NCBI GenBank assembly: GCA_036500145.1
Contig: DASYCO010000020.1
Location: 1 to 64,000 of the forward strand
Origin: CAMAVH01 sp036500145
Lineage (GTDB): Bacteria > Pseudomonadota > Alphaproteobacteria > SMXQ01
DNA length: 64,000 nt
Reading direction: 5' to 3'
Shown: positions 1 through 10,932 of the stretch, one piece after another
How the letters are laid out: each line of letters starts with the position of its first letter
Numbering within the stretch: position 1 is the stretch's first letter
Made by a program: the position numbers and the translations under genes
The notes under the pieces: generated by a model
Told to the model about the DNA's origin: nothing
The model's database searches: none
What the model saw: the letters and a program-made list of their open reading frames with translations, nothing else

Positions 1-1366
1 CGGCATCGGCGTCGACAACATCGACGTGCCGAAGGCGACCGCCGGCGGCATCATCGTCATGAACACGCCGTTCGGCAATTCGATCACCACCGCCGAGCAC
101 GCCATCGCCATGATGTTCGCGCTCGCGCGCGACCTGCCCGCCGCCAACGCCTCGACCCAGGCCGGCAAGTGGGAGAAGAACCGCTTCATGGGCATCGAGC
201 TGTTCGCCAAGACGCTCGGCGTCATCGGCTGCGGCAACATCGGCTCCATCGTCGCCGACCGCGGCCTCGGCCTGAAGATGAAGGTCGTCGCCTACGACCC
301 GTACCTGACGCCCGACCGCGCCAAGTCCCTCGGCGTCGAGAAGGTCGAGCTCGACGACCTCTTGAAGCGCGCCGACTTCATCACGCTGCACGTGCCGCTC
401 ACCGATTCGACGCGCGGCATCGTCAACGCCAAGAACATCGCCAAGATGAAAAAGGGCGTGCGCGTCATCAACTGCGCGCGCGGCGAGCTGATCGTCGAAG
501 ACGACGTGAAGGCGGCCCTCGAATCCGGCCAGATCGGCGGGCTGGCGCTCGACGTCTTCGCGGTCGAGCCGGCCAAGGAGAGCGTGTTCTTCAACGACGA
601 GCGCGTCGTCGCCACGCCGCATCTCGGCGCCTCCACCAACGAGGCGCAGGAGAACGTCGCCATCCAGGTGGCCGAGCAGATCTCCGACTTCCTGCTGACG
701 GGCGCCGTGGTCAACGCGCTCAACATGCCGTCGGTCTCGGCCGAAGACGCGCCGAAGCTGATGCCCTACATGGCGCTCTCCGAGCAGCTCGGCAGCCTGA
801 TCGGCCAGCTGATCCGCACCGGCATCAAGTCCGTCACCATCGACTACGACGGCCACGTCGCCGACCTGAACACGCGCCCGCTGACCGCGGTCATCCTCAA
901 GGGCCTGCTGTCGCCGCAGACCGAGACGGTGAACATGGTCAATGCGCCGGTCATCGCGCGCGAGCGCAACATCGCCGTCGCCGAAGCCAAGCACGAGCGC
1001 GCCAGCGACTACCAGTCGCTGATCCGCCTCACCGTCGAGACCGAGCAGAGCAAGCGCACTGTCGCCGGCACCCTGTTCGGCGGCGACAAGCCGCGCCTCG
1101 TCGAGGTCAACGGCATCTCGGTCGAAGCCGAGCTGGGCTCGAACATGCTGTACGTCACCAACCAGGACAAGCCGGGCTTCATCGGCAACCTGGGCAGCAC
1201 GCTGGCCGAAGCGAAGACCAACATCGCGACGTTCCACCTCGGCCGCACGGCCTCGGGCGGCGACGCCGTGGCCCTGATCAAGCTCGACTCGCCGGTCACC
1301 GAGGCGATCGTCGAGAAGGTCCGCGCCATTCCCAACGTGGTGCAGGTCCAGGCGCTCAATTTCTAA
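1..1366 (+). CDS. serA: D-3-phosphoglycerate dehydrogenase, 5' end outside window
   Basis: Catalyses NAD-dependent oxidation of 3-phosphoglycerate, the first step of serine synthesis, in the cytoplasm. The reading frame is open to the left edge (GIGVDNID precedes the first visible GTG), so roughly 70 N-terminal residues are missing. The Rossmann motif GCGNIG, the catalytic Arg in NCARGEL, the Glu in DVFAVEP and the His in TPHLGAST are all visible. After a regulatory substrate-binding segment, the C-terminal ~70 residues form an ACT domain (YVTNQDKPGFIGNLGSTLAE), as in the long SerA type that can be feedback-inhibited by serine. It is followed by a strong terminator. Confidence 0.96.
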   Translation, partial: GIGVDNIDVPKATAGGIIVMNTPFGNSITTAEHAIAMMFALARDLPAANASTQAGKWEKNRFMGIELFAKTLGVIGCGNIGSIVADRGLGLKMKVVAYDPYLTPDRAKSLGVEKVELDDLLKRADFITLHVPLTDSTRGIVNAKNIAKMKKGVRVINCARGELIVEDDVKAALESGQIGGLALDVFAVEPAKESVFFNDERVVATPHLGASTNEAQENVAIQVAEQISDFLLTGAVVNALNMPSVSAEDAPKLMPYMALSEQLGSLIGQLIRTGIKSVTIDYDGHVADLNTRPLTAVILKGLLSPQTETVNMVNAPVIARERNIAVAEAKHERASDYQSLIRLTVETEQSKRTVAGTLFGGDKPRLVEVNGISVEAELGSNMLYVTNQDKPGFIGNLGSTLAEAKTNIATFHLGRTASGGDAVALIKLDSPVTEAIVEKVRAIPNVVQVQALNF

Positions 1367-1406
1367 GCAATTGCCGGCGAGCGCTGGCCACAACCTAGGC
1401 GAGCGG

Positions 1407-1436
1407 ACGGGGCCCGAGAAATCGGGCCCCGTCTTG
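1407..1436 (+). terminator. Rho-independent terminator of serA
   Basis: A perfect 11-bp stem (1407-1417 with 1422-1432) closes a GAAA loop and is followed by CTT. It lies 40 bases after the serA stop, on the same strand. Confidence 0.85.
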
Positions 1437-1541
1437 CGTTCCGGCGCCGCGAATCTCCCAGGTTCCCCAATCCGTTAAGTCTTTTTTGACAGCAGGGTTA
1501 TAAGGTTAAAGCTTGCTATCGGGACTGCTGGGCGATGGGGG

Positions 1542-3236
<1,695 letters not shown>

Positions 3237-3411
3237 AGCGCCGCCCGGACGGCGAGAATCCTGCCGCCAGGGCCTGTCGCCGGCGTGCAATTTCATTGCC
3301 GTACCCGTCGAATCCGGCTACCAAACCCCGGGCGCCCCGCAGGCGGCCGCCGGCCAGGGGCCGGAAAAAATCTCTTTGAAAAACAATCTCTTAACATCTG
3401 GTCCGACGAGC

Positions 3412-4590
3412 ATGGAGAACGGGGAACGGGCGCTGCTGCCGCCGGGGATGAACGATCTGCTGCCGCCCGACGCCGCCCATGAGGCCGCGACGGTGGAAAG
3501 CCTGATCGCCGCCTTCGCCGCCCAGGGCTACGACCGGGTCAAGCCGCCGATGCTGGAGTTCGAGGAAACCCTCCTCGGCGGCGCCGGCGCGTCCATGGTC
3601 GGCCAGACCTTCCGGCTGATGGATCCGGTGTCGCACCGCATGCTGGCGCTGCGTGCCGACATGACGCTGCAGATCGCCCGCATCGCCACCTCGCGCCTCG
3701 GCCATGCGCCGCGCCCGCTCCGCCTCTGCTATTCGGGCCAGGTGCTCCAGGTCAGCGGCAGCCAGCTGCGCCCGCAGCGCCAGGTCGGCCAGGCCGGCTG
3801 CGAGCTGATCGGCGCTCCGGGCGCCGCCGCCGACGCGGAGATCGTGGCGCTCGCCGCCCAGGCGCTGACCGACGTCGGCGTGCAGGGCCTTTCCGTCGAC
3901 CTCAACCTGCCGACGCTGGTGCCGGCCATCTGCCAGGCGCTCGGCGTGGCCGATTCCGAAAATGGCGCGCAAATGGCCAAGCTGCGCGCCGCCCTCGACC
4001 GCAAGGACGCCGCCGGCGTCGCCGCCCAGGGCGGGCCTGCCGCGTCGCTGCTCGGCGCGCTGCTCGCCGCCGCCGGCCCGGCGCAGAAGACCCTCGCGAC
4101 CCTGAAGGGCCTCGACCTGCCGCCCGCCGCCGGCAGGGAAGTGGCGCGCCTGGCCGAAGTGGTCGGCCTGATCGCCGCCGCCCTGCCGGACCTCAAGCTC
4201 ACGGTCGATCCGGTGGAGAACCGCGGCTTCGAATATCACTGCGGCGTCAGCTTCGTGCTGTTCGCGCTCAACATGCGCGGCGAGCTGGGCCGCGGCGGCC
4301 GCTACATGGCCGGCGTCAACGGCAGCCTGGAAAAGGACAAGGGCGAGCCCTCGACCGGCTTCACCCTGTTCATGGACACCGTGCTGCAGGCCATGCCGGG
4401 GCCGCAGCCGGACAAGAAGCTTTACCTGCCGCATGGCGCTGCGCCGGCCGAAGGCCGCCGGCTGCGCGCCGAGGGCTGGACGACGGTGGCCGGGCTGGCC
4501 CCGGCTGGAGATGCGGATGCAAAGGCCGAGGCGCGCAGGCTCGGCTGCAGTCATGTGCTGATCGCGGGCAAGCCCGCGCTGATCGGCTGA
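3412..4590 (+). CDS. hisZ: ATP phosphoribosyltransferase regulatory subunit
   Basis: Class II aminoacyl-tRNA-synthetase-like protein that activates the short form of HisG in histidine synthesis and does not charge tRNA. The N-terminal LLPPGMNDLLP, motif 2-like region (LRADMTLQIARIA, LRLCYSGQV) and the ENRGFEYHCGV segment near residue 270 fit HisZ, and the 392-residue length is normal for the family. I chose ATG 3412 over an in-frame TTG at 3376 because the upstream residues match nothing in the family. hisG is not in the window. hisZ directly before purA is a common alphaproteobacterial order; the gap to purA is 28 bases. Confidence 0.92.
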   Translation: MENGERALLPPGMNDLLPPDAAHEAATVESLIAAFAAQGYDRVKPPMLEFEETLLGGAGASMVGQTFRLMDPVSHRMLALRADMTLQIARIATSRLGHAPRPLRLCYSGQVLQVSGSQLRPQRQVGQAGCELIGAPGAAADAEIVALAAQALTDVGVQGLSVDLNLPTLVPAICQALGVADSENGAQMAKLRAALDRKDAAGVAAQGGPAASLLGALLAAAGPAQKTLATLKGLDLPPAAGREVARLAEVVGLIAAALPDLKLTVDPVENRGFEYHCGVSFVLFALNMRGELGRGGRYMAGVNGSLEKDKGEPSTGFTLFMDTVLQAMPGPQPDKKLYLPHGAAPAEGRRLRAEGWTTVAGLAPAGDADAKAEARRLGCSHVLIAGKPALIG

Positions 4591-4618
4591 ACGAGCGGCG
4601 AGAGGATACGGAGCGGTT

Positions 4619-5911
4619 ATGGCGAACGTGGTCGTGGTCGGCGCCCAGTGGGGCGACGAAGGCAAAGGCAAGATCGTCGACTGGCTGTCGGAGCGCGCCG
4701 AAGTGGTGGTGCGTTTCCAGGGCGGCCATAACGCCGGCCATACGCTGGTCATCGGCGGCGTCACCTACAAGCTGAGCCTGCTGCCGTCGGGCGTCGTGCG
4801 CCCGGGCAAGCTGTCGATCATCGGCAACGGCGTCGTCGTCGATCCCTGGGCGCTGCTCAAGGAGATCGAGATCCTGCGCGGGCAGGGCGTCGCCATCTCG
4901 CCGCAGAACCTGATGCTGGCCGAGAACGCCTCGCTGATCCTGCCGCTGCACTCGCACATCGACAAGGTGCGCGAGGAAGCGCGCGGCAAGTCGGCCATCG
5001 GCACCACCGGCCGCGGCATCGGCCCGGCCTACGAGGACAAGGTGGCGCGCCGCGCCATCCGCGTCTGCGACCTGCGCAACGACGAGATTCTCGCCGCCAA
5101 GGTCGATGACCTGCTGGTCCACCACAACGCGCTGCTCCGCGGCCTCGGCGTCGCCGAAGTCGACCGCAACGGCCTGATCGCCGTCCTCAAGGAGGTCGCG
5201 CCCAAGATCCTGCCCTACGCCGCGACGGTGTGGGAGAAGCTCGACGAACTGCGCCGCGCCGGCAAGCGCATCCTGTTCGAAGGCGCGCAGGGCGCCATGC
5301 TCGACGTCGACCACGGCACCTATCCCTACGTCACCTCGTCGAACACCCTGGCGGGGCAGGCGGCGGTCGGCTCCGGCATGGGGCCGGGCGCGCTGTCCTA
5401 CGTGCTCGGCATCACCAAGGCCTACACCACGCGCGTCGGCTCGGGCCCGTTCCCGTCGGAGCTACATGACGAAGTGGGCGAGCTGATCGGCCAGCGCGGC
5501 CACGAGTTCGGCACCGTCACCGGGCGCAAGCGGCGCTGCGGCTGGTTCGACGCCGTCATGGTGCGCCAGGCGATCAAGGTCGGCGGCATCGACGGCATCG
5601 CGCTGACCAAGCTCGACGTGTTCGACGGCCTGAAGGAGCTCAAGGTCTGCACCGGCTACCGCTACAAGGGCGAGGTGCTGCGGCACTTCCCGCCGGCGAT
5701 GGACGTGCAGGCGGGCATCGAGCCGATCTACGAGACGCTCGAAGGCTGGACCGACAGCACGCGCGGCGCGCGTTCCTGGGCCCAGCTGCCGGCGAGCGCC
5801 ATCAAGTACATCCGCCGCGTCGAGGAACTGATCGAGGCGCCGGTGGCGCTGTTCTCCACCAGCCCCGAGCGGGACGACACCGTGCTCGTCCACGATCCCT
5901 TCGCCGACTGA
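4619..5911 (+). CDS. purA: Adenylosuccinate synthetase
   Basis: Joins IMP and aspartate using GTP to give adenylosuccinate, the committed step to AMP. The 430 residues carry the GTP loop GDEGKGK with catalytic Asp13, catalytic His41 in QGGHNAGHT, the IMP-binding TTGRGIGP loop and the guanine-recognition segment TKLDVFDG. Length and motifs are canonical. A GAGAGG ribosome-binding sequence lies about 12 bases before the ATG. It is likely cotranscribed with hisZ. Confidence 0.98.
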   Translation: MANVVVVGAQWGDEGKGKIVDWLSERAEVVVRFQGGHNAGHTLVIGGVTYKLSLLPSGVVRPGKLSIIGNGVVVDPWALLKEIEILRGQGVAISPQNLMLAENASLILPLHSHIDKVREEARGKSAIGTTGRGIGPAYEDKVARRAIRVCDLRNDEILAAKVDDLLVHHNALLRGLGVAEVDRNGLIAVLKEVAPKILPYAATVWEKLDELRRAGKRILFEGAQGAMLDVDHGTYPYVTSSNTLAGQAAVGSGMGPGALSYVLGITKAYTTRVGSGPFPSELHDEVGELIGQRGHEFGTVTGRKRRCGWFDAVMVRQAIKVGGIDGIALTKLDVFDGLKELKVCTGYRYKGEVLRHFPPAMDVQAGIEPIYETLEGWTDSTRGARSWAQLPASAIKYIRRVEELIEAPVALFSTSPERDDTVLVHDPFAD

Positions 5912-5951
5912 GCGCTTCCGCTAGACGTTCGCGGCCTGTGAAAGAGGGTGT

Positions 5952-6992
5952 CTAGCCCTTCAGGGGCGTCAGGCGGATCGCGTCGATCGCCTGCGCGTCC
6001 TCGCCGAAGATCCGCAGCGGCGTCTTGTCGTTGTAGAGCACGAGCTTCTGGCCGGCCTTCAGCTCCCAGCTGATGCGCCGCCCCTCGATCTTGGGCGGCA
6101 GGGAGCTTTGGATCAGTTCGGGATCGACGTCTTCCGTCAGGAGGAAGCTGACTCGCACGTTTTCGCTGGCGACGAGGGTGCGCGTCCAGGCCCGGTCATA
6201 TTGGTTGCCGACATATGTCAGATAGGGCGTCAGGCGGTTGCTGTTCAGCGACTGGGCGAGATCGCGCGTGTCTTCGTCGGCGTGGCCGAATTGAAGCATC
6301 TTCCCATTGGAGCGCGGCAGGTTGATGACGATGCCGATGTCCCAGCCTTGGATCGCCTTGAAGACCGGCATGGACTGCCAGGTGCGGTAGTAGTCGATGT
6401 CGGGGTTGTCGCGCAGCGGCAGGGTGGCATCTTCGATGGGAGCCAGCTTTTCCGCTTCGGCGATCAGGTAGCGCACCGACTGCAGGCGGCCGTCGGCGTA
6501 GGCCGCGATGCCGTAGTAGGGGTCTACGTAGGCGTTGCGGTCGCCGACCTGGACGAGGAGGGCCGAATGCGCGCTGTTGAGCGTGGCGAGATTGATCTGG
6601 TCGGAATCGTAGCCGAGGCGGTCGAGGAGAAAGCTCAGCGCCCGCGACGCGCTGTCGCATTCCCCGGACAGGGTGAAGGCCTCCACGGCGCCGGTGGGCA
6701 GCCGGACGAGTTCCGGCAGGCGGGAGTCCGTCAGGAAATGGATCAAATTGTAATATGCGGGAGTGCTGTCCCGGCCTGTGTAGTGATGGGCGACCCATCT
6801 GCTCGCGGAGAGGATTCTCTGTTCATCGTCGTCGCCGGCGTCCCTGACGACGGCCTCCGCTTGCCAGGCGCCGGCGAGGAGGACGAGTTGACGCGGCAAT
6901 AGGGACGCGAATGCCAGCACGGCGGCGACGGCGAGAATTTTCCTCTTCACGAACTGCTGGTCCCCCGAACCGGATACGCTCTCTTGATCCAC
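5952..6992 (-). CDS. Membrane-anchored transglutaminase-like protein
   Basis: A 346-residue protein with a single hydrophobic N-terminal segment (about residues 18-38) followed by a soluble, presumably periplasmic domain. The order Cys in GECDSASRALSF, His in NSAHSALLVQV, Asp in AYVDPYYG matches the Cys-His-Asp triad of the transglutaminase-like/cysteine peptidase superfamily, with the usual spacing. The C-terminal half is beta-rich and unrecognised. The longest frame starts at a GTG (6992); a second GTG at 6950 follows a GGGGGA sequence 10 bases upstream and would start just before the hydrophobic segment, so it may be the true start. Function is unknown; the family call is inference from the triad. 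Confidence 0.65.
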   Translation of the reverse strand: MDQESVSGSGDQQFVKRKILAVAAVLAFASLLPRQLVLLAGAWQAEAVVRDAGDDDEQRILSASRWVAHHYTGRDSTPAYYNLIHFLTDSRLPELVRLPTGAVEAFTLSGECDSASRALSFLLDRLGYDSDQINLATLNSAHSALLVQVGDRNAYVDPYYGIAAYADGRLQSVRYLIAEAEKLAPIEDATLPLRDNPDIDYYRTWQSMPVFKAIQGWDIGIVINLPRSNGKMLQFGHADEDTRDLAQSLNSNRLTPYLTYVGNQYDRAWTRTLVASENVRVSFLLTEDVDPELIQSSLPPKIEGRRISWELKAGQKLVLYNDKTPLRIFGEDAQAIDAIRLTPLKG

Positions 6993-7249
6993 GCGTGATC
7001 ATGTCTTTGTCAAAATACCTTAAACATCAGCGCTTTGGGTAAAGTCCATTTCTATAATTTTTCGAATTGAGTGGTATTTCTTTCGCCTTGCGGAATGATC
7101 TGCCGCCGCTGTGGAAGGTCGGCGGCACGGGGCCATAAGCGGCCGGATTTCCTCTACATTTTGATCTTTCGTTAACGAAGCCTTTGCCCTTCGCCGACTA
7201 GGCTGCGCGCCCGGGACGGGAATCCGTCCGCTGCGATGCGACGGCAAGG
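6993..7249. promoter_or_regulatory. Divergent intergenic region, AT-rich
   Basis: About 257 bases separate two divergently transcribed genes, and the composition is clearly more AT-rich than the neighbours. It must hold the start sites of both the transglutaminase-like gene and the pseudokinase gene. I could not assign clear -35/-10 pairs, and no convincing small gene is present. Confidence 0.45.
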
Positions 7250-9310
7250 ATGAATACGAAGGTTCGACAGGAGAGCGACGACGAGATGAACGTGGCGGCC
7301 GAGGTGGCCGCCGCGGCCACCGGCGTGCGCCTGAAGGACCGTTTCCAGATCTGGCCGGACGCGCCGCTGAACCATCTCGATTCGCCGCTGTCCTCGGCCT
7401 ACGCCGTGACAGATGCGGTCAGCGGCAACGAGAACTTCTTCGCCCTTGTCGGCTCCGGCGACCTCATGTGCCGCGACGACGTGATGGTGCTGCTGCAGGA
7501 CGTGCGCTCCACGTCGGTCATGCGGCTGGTCGAGTGGGGCTATGTCTGGTGGCCGCGCGACAATCGCCGCCGCCTGATCACGGTCTACGAGCGGCCGGGC
7601 GGGGCGCGCCTGATGGCGGACCTGGCGAGCCCGGTCCAGCCGATGAGCGAGCTGCAGTCGATCCGCAGCCTGCTGGCCCCGGCGATCTCGGCCTTGAGCT
7701 ACCTCAGCGTGATCGGCGTCGTCCACCGCGCCATCCGCCCGACCAACCTGTTCTATTCCGACGGCACGCGCCAGAGCATCGTGCTCGGCGAATGCGTCAT
7801 GTCGCCGCCCGGCTACTTCCAGCCGACCCTGTTCGAGACCATCGAGTCGTCGATGTCGCATCCCGCCGGGCGCGGCAACGGCACGCGCGGCAACGACATT
7901 TATTCGCTCGGCGTCACGCTGCTCTACCTGCTGCTCGGGCGCAACCCGGTGCCGCAGCTCAGCGACAAGGAGCTGCTCGCCGCCAAGCTGGCGCAGGGGT
8001 CTTTCACCACGCTGGTGGCGCGTGCGCCGATCCCCACCGCCATGCGCGAGCCGCTGCGCGGCATGCTGCAGGACGATCCGGCCCAGCGCTGGGACCTCGC
8101 CGACCTGCAGGCCTGGGTGAGCGAGCGCCGCCTCAAGCCGGTCCAGGTCCTGCACAACGAGCGGGCGATGCGGCCGCTCAACTTCGAGGGCCAGAACTAC
8201 TACACCTGCCGCTCGCTGGCTTCGGCGCTGACGCACAACTGGCGCTCCGGCTCCATGAACGACCGCAAGGTCGAGCTGTCGAGCTGGATCGAGCGCAGCC
8301 TCGGCGACAACCATCGCCGCGAAGGCGTCGAGCGCGCCTACGACAACCGTTTCAGCGGCGCCGGCGCCGCCGGCGAATCGTCGGCGCGCGCCATGCTCAA
8401 CGCGCGCCTCGTCCTCGCCCTCGATCCGGACGGGCCGCTGCGCTACAAGACGATGTCGGCCATGGTCGACGGCATCGGGCCCTACCTGGCGACGCACTTC
8501 AACGACGCCAGCGCGCTGCAGGACTTCAACGAGGTGGTGCGCGGCGGCCTGCCGATCTTCTGGCTCGACATGCTGCGCCATTCGGACCGCGAGGCGAACA
8601 GCCTCGTCATCCAGTTTCGCAAGCTCAACGGCTTCCTGCGCGACCCGCGCCCCGGCTTCGGCTTCGAGCGCTGCCTCTACGAGCTGAACCAGGGCCAGCA
8701 TTGCCTGAGCCCGCTGGTCGAGCGCGAAACCGTCATCACCATCGGCGAGCTGCTGCCGGCGCTGGAGAAGGTGTCGCGCGGCATGACGGAGGGCGTGCCC
8801 TTCGACCGCCATCTGGCGGCCTTCATCGCCGCGCGTTCGGAGGGCGACCTCAGCCAGGCCCTGGCGATGGTCGCCAACCGCAATTCCCCGATGGAAGCGG
8901 CGATGGGGCTGCTGTCGCTCTACGCCGCGCTGCAATGGCGCCACGGCCCGGAATCGCTGCCCGAGCTGACGCGCTGGGTGATGATCAGCGCCGAGCCGCT
9001 GCTCGGCAACTACCACCACCGCTCGGCGCGCAAGCGCGCCGAGGCGGAGCTGCCGCGCGTCATGAACGCGGGCAGCATCGTCGGCCTCTATAATTTTCTG
9101 CTCAACGGCGACCTGCGCAAGCAGGACGAGGCGGGCTTCGCGGAGGCGGCGGTCGCCTACAGCAAGGCCGAGACGGAAATCGCCTTCATCGAGAGCGGCG
9201 GCGCCTCCAATCCGCGTCGCGCCCGCGAGCTGGGCTACCGCATCGCCGCGCTGTTCAGCCTGGCGGTCGGCCTCTCGGCCATGGCCCTGCTGACGCTCGC
9301 GAGGTTCTGA
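7250..9310 (+). CDS. Protein-kinase-fold protein, probable pseudokinase, C-terminal membrane anchor
   Basis: A 686-residue protein whose first ~300 residues follow the Ser/Thr kinase fold: VVHRAIRPTNLFY stands where HRDxKPxN belongs, and DIYSLGVTLLYLLLGR matches subdomain IX. The catalytic Asp of HRD is Ala, the following Lys is Arg, and no DFG is seen (LGEC occupies that place), so phosphotransfer is unlikely. The middle is helical and unrecognised. The C-terminus has one transmembrane helix (about residues 660-683). The next gene, a small basic membrane protein, starts 3 bases after the stop, so the two probably work together at the inner membrane. An alternative start is ATG 7286. Confidence 0.72.
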   Translation: MNTKVRQESDDEMNVAAEVAAAATGVRLKDRFQIWPDAPLNHLDSPLSSAYAVTDAVSGNENFFALVGSGDLMCRDDVMVLLQDVRSTSVMRLVEWGYVWWPRDNRRRLITVYERPGGARLMADLASPVQPMSELQSIRSLLAPAISALSYLSVIGVVHRAIRPTNLFYSDGTRQSIVLGECVMSPPGYFQPTLFETIESSMSHPAGRGNGTRGNDIYSLGVTLLYLLLGRNPVPQLSDKELLAAKLAQGSFTTLVARAPIPTAMREPLRGMLQDDPAQRWDLADLQAWVSERRLKPVQVLHNERAMRPLNFEGQNYYTCRSLASALTHNWRSGSMNDRKVELSSWIERSLGDNHRREGVERAYDNRFSGAGAAGESSARAMLNARLVLALDPDGPLRYKTMSAMVDGIGPYLATHFNDASALQDFNEVVRGGLPIFWLDMLRHSDREANSLVIQFRKLNGFLRDPRPGFGFERCLYELNQGQHCLSPLVERETVITIGELLPALEKVSRGMTEGVPFDRHLAAFIAARSEGDLSQALAMVANRNSPMEAAMGLLSLYAALQWRHGPESLPELTRWVMISAEPLLGNYHHRSARKRAEAELPRVMNAGSIVGLYNFLLNGDLRKQDEAGFAEAAVAYSKAETEIAFIESGGASNPRRARELGYRIAALFSLAVGLSAMALLTLARF

Positions 9311-9312
9311 GC

Positions 9313-9873
9313 ATGTCCCGTCCGCCACAGGTCCGCCTGCGCAAGCCGCCGCCGCGCGTCAAGGCGCCCGTCGCCAAGCGCAAGCCGGCGCTGGCCGCCA
9401 AGAGGAAGGGGGCGAAGGGCAAGAAGCGTCCATCGCTGCTGCGCCAGCTCGGCCTTGGCTTCGCCATCATCGCCGTCTTCATCGCGGCCCTGCCGAGCGC
9501 CGTGCTGCTCTGCTTCGCGCTGCTGCCGACCATGTGCGCCTTCATGGTCGACCGCCTGCCGCAGCGCTACGCCACGCGCTGCGTCGGCGCGCTGAACTTC
9601 GCCGGCACCTGGCCCTACCTGCTGAACCTCTGGCGCGGCGGTCATACCATGGTCAACGCTGTCCAGATCATGATCGACCCGACGACCTGGCTGGTGATCT
9701 ACGGCGCGGCCGCCGCCGGCTGGCTCTGCTTCCTCAGCTTCCCCGCCGTGACCTGGGCCCTGATGGACCTGTTCGCCGGCCGCCGCATCGGCCACCTGCG
9801 CCGCGAGCAGAAGAAGCTGATCGAGGAGTGGGGCGAGGACGTCGCCCGCGCGCCGATCCAGCCGATGGTCTGA
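9313..9873 (+). CDS. Small membrane protein with basic N-terminus
   Basis: 186 residues. The first ~42 are extremely Lys/Arg/Pro-rich and end in a run of basic residues. After them come hydrophobic segments at about 48-78 and 120-145, giving two to three membrane passes, and a charged cytoplasmic tail. The basic stretch could bind nucleic acid, phospholipid or the partner kinase-like protein. I recognise no characterised family. Its start directly after the pseudokinase stop implies translational coupling. Confidence 0.7.
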   Translation: MSRPPQVRLRKPPPRVKAPVAKRKPALAAKRKGAKGKKRPSLLRQLGLGFAIIAVFIAALPSAVLLCFALLPTMCAFMVDRLPQRYATRCVGALNFAGTWPYLLNLWRGGHTMVNAVQIMIDPTTWLVIYGAAAAGWLCFLSFPAVTWALMDLFAGRRIGHLRREQKKLIEEWGEDVARAPIQPMV

Positions 9874-9889
9874 CGGCCGGCGCAAACGA

Positions 9890-9921
9890 AAAGGGCCGCC
9901 CCATGGGGCGGCCCTCGTTCT
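9890..9921. terminator. Bidirectional terminator between the pseudokinase operon and rpoH
   Basis: A stem of about 10 bp (AGGGCCGCCC with GGGCGGCCCT) lies between convergent genes. It is preceded by an A run and followed by CGTTCTTT, so it can serve both strands. Confidence 0.8.
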
Positions 9922-9940
9922 TTCGACGTTCCTTCGGCGT

Positions 9941-10843
9941 TCAGGCCGTGGCGTTCTGCTCGCCCATGCGCTGTTCGACGACGGCGTTCTTCATCGACTT
10001 CTGCAGCTTCTCGAAGGCACGCACCTCGATCTGGCGCACGCGCTCGCGCGAGATGCCGTACTTCTGGCTCAGCTCCTCCAGGGTCGTCGGCTCGTCCTTG
10101 AGCCGGCGCTCGGTGAGGATGTGCCGCTCGCGCTTGTTGAGGCCCTTCATGGCGCTCGACAGCATGGACTGGCGCTGGTTGAGCTCCTCGCGCTCGCCCA
10201 GCACCTTCTCCTGGCTGTCGGAGTCGTCGACCAGCCAATCCTGCCACTCGCCGCCTTCCGCGTCGCCGCGGAGCGGGGCGTTCAGCGAATTGTCCGGCGC
10301 CGCCAGGCGGCGGTTCATCGAGATGACGTCCGCCTCGCTGACGTCGAGGCGCTTGGCGATGGCCTCCACCGTCTCCGGCGGGAGGTCGCCCTCGTCGATC
10401 GCCTGCATCTGGCCCTTCAGGCGACGCAGGTTGAAGAACAGCTTTTTCTGGGCCGCGGTCGTCCCCATCTTCACGAGAGACCAGGAGTGCAGGATGTATT
10501 CCTGGATCGAGGCGCGGATCCACCACATGGCGTAGGTCGCCAGGCGGAAGCCGCGCTCCGGGTCGAAGCGCTTGACGGCCTGCATCATGCCGACGTTGCC
10601 CTCGGAAATGAGCTCGCCGAGCGGCAGGCCGTAGCCGCGATAGCCCATGGCGATCTTGGCGACCAGGCGCAGGTGGCTCGTCACGAGCTGATGGGCGGCG
10701 TCCATGTCCCCGTGCTCGCGCCAGCTTTTGGCGAGCATGTATTCCTGCTGCTGCTCCAGCATCGGGAATTTGCGGATCGCCTGCAGGTACCGGGTGAGGT
10801 TCCCTTCAGGGGTGATCGCGGGAAGGCTGTACGTGGTGCTCAT
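9941..10843 (-). CDS. rpoH: RNA polymerase heat-shock sigma factor (sigma-32)
   Basis: A 300-residue alternative sigma factor that directs RNA polymerase to heat-shock promoters. It has region 2 (GELISEGNVGMMQAVKRFD, ATYAMWWIRASIQEYI), the RpoH-box-like QKKLFFNLRRLKGQ that separates RpoH from other sigma-70 proteins, and a region 4.2 helix-turn-helix (TLEELSQKYGISRERVRQIE). It lies downstream of an RluA-family gene on the same strand, the usual alphaproteobacterial arrangement. The 89-base AT-rich gap before it probably carries its own promoter. A second rpoH copy, frequent in this class, would be elsewhere. Confidence 0.97.
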   Translation of the reverse strand: MSTTYSLPAITPEGNLTRYLQAIRKFPMLEQQQEYMLAKSWREHGDMDAAHQLVTSHLRLVAKIAMGYRGYGLPLGELISEGNVGMMQAVKRFDPERGFRLATYAMWWIRASIQEYILHSWSLVKMGTTAAQKKLFFNLRRLKGQMQAIDEGDLPPETVEAIAKRLDVSEADVISMNRRLAAPDNSLNAPLRGDAEGGEWQDWLVDDSDSQEKVLGEREELNQRQSMLSSAMKGLNKRERHILTERRLKDEPTTLEELSQKYGISRERVRQIEVRAFEKLQKSMKNAVVEQRMGEQNATA

Positions 10844-10932
10844 GACGACGCTCCTACCTAAAGTCGGCTGGCACCTTCGCCATCCGACGTCGCACTTTAT
10901 ATCTTACTAAATTACTCTTGTATACTGCTTTT

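Noticed and set aside
7172..9328. 718-residue open frame antisense to the pseudokinase
   Set aside because: His/Ala/Arg-rich shadow frame caused by GC-biased codons; the sense gene has family features and a start.
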